A DNA stretch of 64,000 bases from Venturia oleaginea (taxonomy: Eukaryota > Ascomycota > Dothideomycetes > Venturiales > Venturiaceae). Made by a program: the position numbers and the translations under genes. Of this stretch, positions 56,671-64,000 are shown piece by piece; within the stretch, counting starts at the first letter, position 1, and each line of letters starts with the position of its first letter. The stretch covers positions 124,001 to 188,000 of the forward strand of contig JABMLP010000008.1 of the NCBI GenBank assembly GCA_013176395.1, read 5' to 3'. The notes under the pieces were generated by a model. The model did not search any database. It had not been told where the DNA came from and was given only the letters and a program-made list of their open reading frames with translations.

Positions 56671-58662
56671 ATGGCGAGCCCAACGGTCGAACCGGTACCA
56701 TTCCAAGAGGCCGACGATTTCGACGACGATGACTTCTACAACTCGCCCGTCAAAAAGGATCCCGCTCCTCAAAGTTCTTCCTCGAACACGCTTGAACTAC
56801 CAGTACCCACTCCCGTAACTCTCCCCCCCCCGATTCCTGGTCTGAACAACATCGAACCTATTTCCACACTGGAAGCCCCTATAGCTTTAGGAAATGGCTC
56901 GATCGAAGTGGAGGTTGGACAAGTGCAAATTCCTTCGGACCCAGTCATTCTTGAGGAGAAGGCTTCTGTTGCCAACCATGTAGAAAAGGCGCTTCCAGAT
57001 GCGACGGATATTGAGCAGAAAGAGATAGCAATGAACTTGGAAGCCGCTGAACAAGACCTCGACACCGCTTCGGATTCTCAAATCATAAAGCCAAAATCCG
57101 ATCCCGAATTCCTGCAGGCCGCAGAGGAGAACAAGAAAAACAAGGATGCTGAATGGCGTTTTGATGAATCAGATGCCGAATCTTCAGAGAGCTCCGATAA
57201 TGACAGCTCCGACGACAGCAGCGAGGATGACAGTGACGAATCCGATGTGCTTCTCACTCCTAATGAGCAAGCGCGCATCCTGATGGAAGGTATGGATGAG
57301 GACGGTCCAATTACCGCAGCACCTCTTCGGACACACAATGAACAGCCAGACGAATTCAAGCCAAAGCCTACGCTCGAGATCACACCGCAAATGAAAATCA
57401 CAGAGCTTGGAAATGTGCAATCGGTCATCGATAATTACGTTCTGGTCGCGGCTAAGACGAGTGGTGAGTACATGGTGCTCGAGGCTGAATCTATCTTGTG
57501 TTTGCAAGACCGAACCGTCTTAGGCGTCGTTCATGAAACAATTGGACAAGTCCAAAGCCCAATTTATATGATTGGTTACAACACTGTGGAGGAAGTTAAG
57601 GAGACGGGCGTGACCAAGGGAACCAAAGTCTTCTACGTGGACGAGCATGCGAAATTTGCCTTCACACAAGAGATTCGAAAAAACAAAGGAACCGACGCCT
57701 CCAACGTATTTGATGAACCAATACCTGAGGAGGAAATGGCGTTCTCAGATGATGAAGAAGAGCAGGCTTTCAAGCGAAAGAAAAAGGCTGACAGAAGAGA
57801 AAAAGCTTTGTGGGAGACGCAGAACGGAATCAACCCTTCGAACAGCACTCAACCCCAACGTCCAGCCGGTATTGCAGCAAATAGTTCTCAACAGACGGCA
57901 TACCCGACAACAATCAAGTACGACGATGACGATGACGCGGACTGTGATCAGGGTATGTACAGACCACTAGCCCGTCCGGACAATCTACACCAGATAATGG
58001 CATATGGAGCACCTGAAGAGCAGCTGCCACGCTCCATCACCAATGGTCGTGGGCGCGGCCGCGGTGATCGTCAATGGGTCGATCGAGGTCGTGGAGGTCG
58101 AGGCCGAGGCGGTCGTGGCAGAGGAAATAACGCTGGGGGCAATTTGCAGCGACCTGACAATGCTCGACATGGACGAGGAGGATGCCGTGGGCAAGATCAG
58201 CGGAGTTCATGGCCAGCTAGACCTGAGCAGAGTGCTTCACCCCAAAACTTAGCGTTCCCATTTGTACCTCCAATGGTCAATGGCGTCCCTCCACCACCTC
58301 CAATCGGGATGTCTTTCCAGTTCAACCAGCAAGGAATGCCACCATTTCCCTTCACTCCCCCGGTCCCAGGAGTATTTGCTCAGAACAACTTTCAAAATGG
58401 AAGCGCTCCTGCGCAATCACAACCCGGCTTCAACCAGGCCTTGACAAACTTCAGCCAAGCGGTGCAGTTCGCTAACGCACAGCCAACTTTCCAGTGGTCT
58501 CAGGCGCCAGCTCCTCCTAGTGTGCCTCAACATGCATGGCCTGGAATGCAGACTCAGCAACAGCCACAGCCGCAGCATCAAATGCTTCAACAAGCTGGGT
58601 CTCCAGATGCTCAGTTGGAAAAAATCCTGCGAATAATCAATGCCAACAAACCAAAGGAATGA
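56671..58662 (+). CDS. NAF1: NAF1 H/ACA snoRNP assembly factor
   Basis: Intronless, 663 residues from the ATG at 56671 (AAAAATGG context). An in-frame ATG at 56536 lies close to the transposon end and is less likely. A long acidic/Ser-rich N-terminal half precedes the Gar1/Naf1-type beta domain (about residues 241-365), with LGNVQSVIDNYVLV, GVVHETIGQVQSPIY and GTKVFYVDEHAKF. A Lys-rich stretch, an RGG-rich segment (about 458-507) and a Pro/Gln-rich tail follow. Naf1 binds Cbf5 and is exchanged for Gar1 during maturation of pseudouridylation RNPs in the nucleus. Confidence 0.92.
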   Translation: MASPTVEPVPFQEADDFDDDDFYNSPVKKDPAPQSSSSNTLELPVPTPVTLPPPIPGLNNIEPISTLEAPIALGNGSIEVEVGQVQIPSDPVILEEKASVANHVEKALPDATDIEQKEIAMNLEAAEQDLDTASDSQIIKPKSDPEFLQAAEENKKNKDAEWRFDESDAESSESSDNDSSDDSSEDDSDESDVLLTPNEQARILMEGMDEDGPITAAPLRTHNEQPDEFKPKPTLEITPQMKITELGNVQSVIDNYVLVAAKTSGEYMVLEAESILCLQDRTVLGVVHETIGQVQSPIYMIGYNTVEEVKETGVTKGTKVFYVDEHAKFAFTQEIRKNKGTDASNVFDEPIPEEEMAFSDDEEEQAFKRKKKADRREKALWETQNGINPSNSTQPQRPAGIAANSSQQTAYPTTIKYDDDDDADCDQGMYRPLARPDNLHQIMAYGAPEEQLPRSITNGRGRGRGDRQWVDRGRGGRGRGGRGRGNNAGGNLQRPDNARHGRGGCRGQDQRSSWPARPEQSASPQNLAFPFVPPMVNGVPPPPPIGMSFQFNQQGMPPFPFTPPVPGVFAQNNFQNGSAPAQSQPGFNQALTNFSQAVQFANAQPTFQWSQAPAPPSVPQHAWPGMQTQQQPQPQHQMLQQAGSPDAQLEKILRIINANKPKE

Positions 58663-58845
58663 GCGGCTATAACGGTGCTCAACATACTCGTTCGATGTTA
58701 TAGTTGAAAAAGCTATAGACTCTTGAGAAAAAATCAAAGGCGCTGTTGGATGACCCTTTTATGGCGATCAAGTGGTTCCAATCAACCGAACAACTTTCGT
58801 CTTTTGCCCATTGCGTCAAAGGCGGCGCAAATTCCACGTAAGTGA
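58663..58845. other. 3' flank of NAF1 with a coding-like scrap
   Basis: A short stretch at about 58741-58840 reads like conserved protein (DDPFMAIKWFQST) with no start or continuation and no recognised family. It may be a relic captured next to the inverted repeat that follows. Confidence 0.3.
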
Positions 58846-58958
58846 CTTCAACACGTTGCTTTTATACAAGTACTGACCAAAAGTTGTATCCTTTGTATGA
58901 TTTGAGATGTGTCTGGTAGTGGTTTGGTCAGTACTTATGTAAAAGCAGCGTGTTGGAG
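58846..58958. repeat. 36-bp inverted repeat
   Basis: Arms 58846-58881 and 58923-58958 are inverted copies differing at about five positions (left arm starts CTTCAACACG, right arm reverse complement CTCCAACACG; both end AGTACTGACCAAA). The loop is 41 bp. This could be a hairpin RNA source or a small transposon remnant. Confidence 0.8.
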
Positions 58959-59038
58959 TATGGCGAGGATGAGGCGTTACAGGGCCAGGCGTTCAGTATG
59001 TGAAGGAGTCTGGCCAGGAACTTCTCGTCGGCCTTACC

Positions 59039-59103
59039 TCGAGATTCTTGAGGTATGCCTGAAGAATGCTGTGGATTCATTAGGCATACCTCAAGAATCT
59101 CGA
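59039..59103. repeat. Perfect 22-bp inverted repeat
   Basis: TCGAGATTCTTG...GGTATGCCT (59039-59060) pairs perfectly with 59082-59103, with a 21-nt loop. The stem length is of the order seen in small-RNA precursors, but no expression evidence is available. Confidence 0.9.
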
Positions 59104-59861
59104 AGTTGACGGCTGAACAATGGTGGCGATGAACAGGAAAGAAGCTTAGATTCGTGCTCCAAGTCTGTTGTTTGGAGCCGACGCGACAATGGGAGGAAAT
59201 AATAGAATTCTATACCATCTAGGCGCGGTCAAATATAATTTAAGCCGTGTACAAAGATGTGGCTGGAAATCCTGCCTTGGATCATGCATGCATCCGGCCA
59301 CGCGACTGTCTGTGATGATGACCGGCGCAGGTCTCTTGATGAGTGGACGTCTATCAGTAGGATTCGCCCACTTCGTTCGCTCAACCTCAACCAACTATTC
59401 TTTTCACTTTCAACCCAAATCAAAACTCGACGACCGATTCTTCAGCCCCAAGTTCTCTCTTGCTACGCTACCTCTTTCTTAAACATGTCTTCAAATTTTG
59501 CAAGTGTAATTTCATTCTGTGCGTGCATTCTCTGCCCGCTATCTCTGCATTCCCCTCTTTGCACTCTTCGGCGCGTCCACAAGAGCTCTTCACGACAAAC
59601 TGGATTTTGCGCAGTAATTGCTCTATTGTATTCTCTTATATCCAAAGCATCCTTTCGAGTCGTATCAGTTCTATCCTTTGCGCCGTTATCTGCATATCCA
59701 CCATATCGACGCGTTCTCGCTTGTCGCAATCCTCAACAGCCAAAAGAAACACTCGGCGCGTAACAACCAAAACCTTTTCCACCCTGAATCACCTCGCTAA
59801 TACAGTCGCCAATAGTTCAAGACTCATACCATTCAAAGGAAACCCTCACAAATCCAATAAA
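59104..59861. promoter_or_regulatory. Long upstream region of the Lys-rich gene
   Basis: No separate gene supported. C/T-rich segments at 59380-59640 and a CAAA/CCAA-rich leader precede the start at 59862. Confidence 0.4.
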
Positions 59862-60246
59862 ATGGCTTCTACCACCACCGCCCGCTCCAAGACCCGATCG
59901 CAATCCGGCATCACCGTCCCACGCAAGGTTGAGGCTGTCGCAGAGTCTGCAGGACCAAAGAAATCTACCAAGGCTAACACATCTAAGCCACGTACTGGGG
60001 CTGTTGCCACTGGACGCGTAACAAAGCCTGCTGCTGCTAAGGTTAAGAAGATTGTCAAGAAGGTTGAGGAGAAGGTCGATAGTGTAGAAGAGACGGTCGA
60101 GAAGACGGTTGCTCCCAAGAAGGTACGTTTCCACCTCTATTTTGACGCGTTTTGCTGTGTGTGTGGGGGCTAATAGATTGATTTGACAGACTGCTGCTAA
60201 GCCAAAAGCTAAGGCTGCTCCTAAGGCTAAGGTTGCTAAGAAGTAG
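59862..60246 (+). CDS. Lys/Ala-rich histone-H1-tail-like small protein
   Basis: Exons 59862-60122 and 60190-60246 (105 residues, phase 0, donor GTACGT, acceptor ACAG). Lys, Ala, Thr and Val dominate, with GPKKSTKANTSKPRTGAVATG, a charged middle (KKVEEKVDSVEETVEKTV) and a repetitive tail (KPKAKAAPKAKVAKK). This composition resembles linker-histone C-terminal tails, but no globular winged-helix domain is present. A partial inverted copy lies 500 bp downstream. A chromatin role is inference. Confidence 0.7.
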
Positions 60247-60600
60247 GAGAAGAGGCAAATATCTTCTTCACTTCTTTCATCTTGCCTGTTTGGATGCTGC
60301 TGCGCTCTTGGTCGCTGTTCATGTTCGTTGGTTGGCGCTGTTTGATACCCCCCCTTTGCTAGACACCACTGTACACGAGCGCCAGCACACACGAGCTCCT
60401 TCACACAATGCTCTACGCATACGCACACCTTACGAATATTTGCTTTTCATGGTCGCCTTTGATGTTGCTGCTTTGAATCCAACGATAATGGGTTGAGACT
60501 CTGTGCTGTGTCCGTCGCGCGGGCTCTTCTGGGATTTTTCTTGTTGGGGTGTAGGGCAGATGAGGTTTTGATGTATCTGCTAGTCAGTTTTCCCATGTTT
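60247..60600. other. 3' flank, nothing recognised
   Basis: No gene or repeat recognised between the two inverted copies. Confidence 0.4.
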
Positions 60601-60639
60601 TGATTCTGATTCGCGCGCGCTTTGGGATGATGAGTGGTG

Positions 60640-60824
60640 GGTGGGGGATGGGCTTCCTTCTTTTCGACCTTCTCTTCTATACTAGCGACCTCCTTGATGA
60701 CCTTTTTGGCCTTGGTAGCTGGGCTCTTCTTAACCGCAGCAGGCTTTGTGAGGCGTCCAGTCGCAACAGCCCCAGTACGTGGCTTAGATGTGTTAGCCTT
60801 GGTAGACTTCTTTGGTCCTAACAT
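60640..60824 (-). pseudogene. Partial inverted duplicate of the Lys-rich gene
   Basis: On the minus strand, GPKKSTKANTSKPRTGAVATG is reproduced exactly at protein level, followed by LTKPAAVKKSPATKAKKVIKEV and IEEKVEKK. The N-terminal 30 residues of the parent and the intron donor after PKK are missing. An ATG at 60824 could start it, but the tail runs into unrelated sequence. Tail-to-tail with the intact copy. Confidence 0.65.
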
Positions 60825-61644
60825 ACTAGACAATAGAATTTTCACACACTGTTCCTCCTCTCTCCCCTTTAATTCCGTGATATCTCTAGACGACTGCATT
60901 TTCACATACTTTTCCTCTCCCCCTTCGTTCCTGCCTTGCCATAGATGACATTCCCCTCTGCCTATCTTTAGGCTACCCCGCATCTTACTCATCCTACCTC
61001 CTCTCTTCTTCCACATTACGTGAAACCGACACCGATGTTCCCCTCTTCTACCTTTCTTTCTAGTCACCCCATCCGCCCTCTCGGTATAGACCCCAGTTCC
61101 AAACATGGCACTTTAAGTAAGCCCATCCATTCGTTAATAGCTGCGGCCTATCCCGGTTCTACTCACCTTCATGAAACTTTTGTTATAGCGTCTAGTCTAA
61201 GTATACCCTTTGTCTCGTCCCGTCTTCCTTGGCTCTTTCTTACTCGATGTGTGGGAACTTCTGGTATCATTTTCGGAAGCGAGTAAGAACTTGAAATTGG
61301 AAACAGTCTTTGTTAGTATGACTAAGAATATACTTGAAGTGAATGGGTTTGCTTAGGTTTCTGAATGAGCGGTGAACCTGTTTATACACTGTTTGATATG
61401 GGTATAAGGTTATATATAGGTACTGCATAAGGATGCTGTTGGAATCGTTTGCCTAGTAGCTAACCAAGCCTACAGCCGTTCCCTCCCTTCCCACCTGAGT
61501 TTTCGAAGGAAGTTAATATTGAGGATGGACTTGAGTAGATACACCTATACTTTTTCTTTCTTTACTAGTAATCCCTCCCTATTTACCTATACCTACCACT
61601 TTTACACCGCGCCTATCCACATTGTTTACACGAGTGCACTGGCG
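60825..61644. other. Intergenic
   Basis: Contains a repeated phrase, TTTTCACAYACT..TTCCTC, at about 60840 and 60895. No gene recognised. Confidence 0.4.
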
Positions 61645-63842
61645 TTAACTGAGTAATACCCTAATCTCCCCACTCGTCCTTGGAAAACAGTGTCTCAGCC
61701 TTGGTTTCTGTTTCCCGTCCCCACCTTCTCGCTCACTTCCGCTCTCCTCATCATCCAAAAGCTCATCAACCGCCATGAGTTTCCCCTCGACCATCTCAAA
61801 TACCTCGCAAAACTTTTCGGCAGCCTTTTCAGTAATATCGCGAACTAATTTCCTACTGCGTAGAAGTTTGAGATTATCCATTGTATCCATCAGCGCCGAA
61901 GGTAGGAAATCATCGAGTTGCTGTGAGATTGATATCAAAGAATCTTGTTGGAATAAGGGAAGTGTGGGGATTTTGGCGAGTTCTGCGGTCGAGGTTGTAT
62001 CGGAGAGAGTTGATAGCACTTCGACGAGGGACTCGATACCGGAGGATTCAATGAGATATGTAAACTGATACTGCGTCAATTTCTCAGCATGTTCGCCCAC
62101 CTTCTCCTCCAGCGCGGGAAGTCTTGTAGCGGTGAAGGAGAAAGGCTTCAGTACCTCGCGTACAGCAAGGAGACAATTGACCGCAAAGATATCGGCAGGT
62201 GGTGGAGTCATTTTCTTGAAAATGGTTTCGCATGCTGCCATGAATGGATCGAGTGCTTCCACAAGCACGGGTGTGGATCCTTCGTCTCCACTGTTCATGG
62301 CGGCGAGGGAGGTATCATAACTCTTCATCAACGCCTTCAATGTCGCCAATGCTTCTTCCAAGAAATCTGGAGGTGAGAGGTCTGATGGTGCAGTAGCGAG
62401 ATCAGCCTGTATAGAAATGACATGATCGCGCATATTCGCTCTGAATTGTCCTTGGGCCGATTTCTCAAGTCCATCCAAGACTTCAAGGATAGCAGCGTCC
62501 TGACCGATGAGTTTGGAAAATGTGTTTCGGTAGAAGGCGATTAGATTTGCAATTTTGTAGGCGAGTGTTGCGTCTTCGTGGGAGGAAATGACTTGTTCGG
62601 TTCGTTGGCGAAGGAGACGGGCTACGCCTGCTATGTCTCTCGAGACGAGTTCGTTAAGGGCTTTACGGCCGTCGTAGATTTCTTCTTTTCCTGCTTGGTC
62701 GCGGGTACTCCATAGATCTGAATCGATGCCAGCTTTGATGCCTTTGGCGAGCTCGTCGCCTTCACCTACGAAGAGAATTTCAAGGGCTTCGCGTTCAGAG
62801 ACGGTGGCTGAGTGGGACCATGCCAGCATATCGCCGATGTATCTGAGGGGATCATGGGCTTGGAATTCGATCGGCTTTGCGTCTGGTGCTGCAGCTGAGC
62901 CTGCTGTGGAACCGGTTAAGGCTGCGTGGAAAGAATCCGAAAGGGTATGTTCGCGAGCTTCGGCAAAAAAGTCCATGCAACTTTGGAAGAGGGCGGGACG
63001 CTCTGCTAGCACACGCAGGGATTGTCTGATCGAGGAGCTGATTTGGGGATTTTCAAGATCGAGAGTTTTGAAATCTTTTTGGATCCAGCGGTAGAGTTTT
63101 TGGAAGGCGGAGTTTAGTTGTTTGGAGCTTTGATCGAGAATCTCAAGACCCAGTCTTTCATTCTCAGTTCCAAGGAGAACTTCGGAGTCTCGGTGAATTT
63201 TCTTTACTTTGGCGAGGATGCGGAAGAACGAATCGTTGACTGGTTCTGAAGAGGATGTCAGAACAGCAATCTCATCTTCAGACACAATGAAGTGGGATTT
63301 GAAGGCATTCAAGGTCTGCTGTTTAGATTCAACTTGAGATTTCTGAGACAGGATCGAATTGGCATCTTCCAGAACTGGTGTTGTTTCTCGCTGTGAGGCG
63401 GTGATATGAACACGCATGTCTGAGCAACATTTGTTCAAGCTGTCGATGACGGAGCCAATGCGTTTCAGTTGCTGTTTCTTGTCAACAAAACATTGGACGG
63501 AATTATGATAGCTCCAAGTCATACCAGAGCTCAGGAATTCCATGTTCTTACCTCTGCAACCTGGCCGAAATCTTGGATAATCTCGCCATTGGATTTGATG
63601 ACTTCCTGCTGGAGATCAAGCCTCAGATTCCGCCGCGACTCCTGAGTGTTCCGAAAATTCCGGGAATCTAGGGTGTCCAAGGCGTCTCTCAAATCCAAGT
63701 CGGCATAAGAGGCTGAAAGGACACTGGTTATTCGACTTGATAGAGCACTAGATCGTGGTGCTGATGCCGCAGTAGGCGTAGAAGGTGACAGCAAGTCCGG
63801 TGTAGCTCCATTACGTTCAGCAAAGTAGGAAGCCGAAGCCAT
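61645..63842 (-). CDS. COG6: COG6, conserved oligomeric Golgi complex subunit 6
   Basis: Exon 1 is 63842-63552 and exon 2 is 63477-61645 (707 residues, phase 0, donor GTAAGA). The acceptor could also lie 6 nt further on. The N-terminal coiled-coil region has [20 protein letters not shown] joined to [18 protein letters not shown], a hallmark of Cog6. A long alpha-helical body follows (for example [20 protein letters not shown] and [18 protein letters not shown]). COG6 belongs to lobe B of the COG tethering complex, which recycles glycosylation enzymes within the Golgi. Confidence 0.93.
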
Positions 63843-64000
63843 GGTCAATGAATCATGAGTGGATGAAGATGGGGATGCCTTAATTGGGAGTATCAAAATA
63901 GAGGCCAGTGGACCCCTATCCAGTGCACGTGACAGTGTGGAGATAATTATGCCTGCATAATGATGCTGCGCCAAGGGCCTCTATCGGTCCTCGTATCGTT
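63843..64000. promoter_or_regulatory. COG6 upstream region (window end)
   Basis: This is the 5' flank of the minus-strand COG6 gene and continues beyond the window. No motif is assigned. Confidence 0.4.

Overview
This window looks like nuclear DNA of a filamentous ascomycete (Pezizomycotina; Leotiomycetes-like is a guess). The genes are split by short GT-AG introns, usually 50-75 nt, and the recognisable proteins are fungal: a POL5/MYBBP1A-type protein, a Cdc25/Mih1 phosphatase, a large fungal cystathionine gamma-synthase-like enzyme, HET-domain relics, pogo/Fot1-like transposons and small secreted cysteine-rich proteins. No tRNA, rRNA or CRISPR structure was recognised. Exon borders below were worked out by hand from splice consensus, phase and family continuity.

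Layout. 0-8 kb: a frame-broken coiled-coil gene, a decayed coiled-coil relic, an unrecognised two-exon gene (4808-5913) and a DUF1275 membrane protein. 8-20 kb: a cystathionine gamma-synthase-like gene with a cysteine-rich upstream ORF, a broken saccharopine-dehydrogenase-like gene, a truncated epimerase, a possible lipid-anchored small protein, and a divergent pair made of a nonsense-broken 3-hydroxyacyl-CoA dehydrogenase and an intact acyl-CoA ligase. 20-24 kb: POL5. 24-31.3 kb: a repeat-rich tract with a pogo-like transposon carrying a nested MITE, a second MITE copy, palindromes and a 9-bp minisatellite. 32-34 kb: cdc25/mih1. 34-39 kb: gene-poor DNA and a HET pseudogene. 39.6-44.3 kb: an island of four small genes, three of them related cysteine-rich proteins. 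44.5-54.6 kb: UBR7-like and MCM2 (divergent), a HET fragment, a DUF3445 protein and ALG9. 54.7-64 kb: a decayed second pogo element, NAF1, hairpin repeats, a histone-H1-tail-like gene with an inverted partial copy, and COG6.

The intact genes are mostly core functions: MCM2 and Cdc25 in the cell cycle, POL5 and NAF1 in rRNA/snoRNP biogenesis, ALG9 and COG6 in N-glycosylation and Golgi traffic. Between them lie at least eight broken genes or transposons. The most notable signal is a family of 55-77 nt imperfect hairpins sharing arm motifs (GAGATCGATATCG, then TTCTGGCRA near the tip). They sit inside unusually long introns of three genes, two per intron in POL5, and resemble introner-like elements. 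The second is the cysteine-rich cluster, in which the middle gene keeps a vestigial third exon beyond its stop codon.
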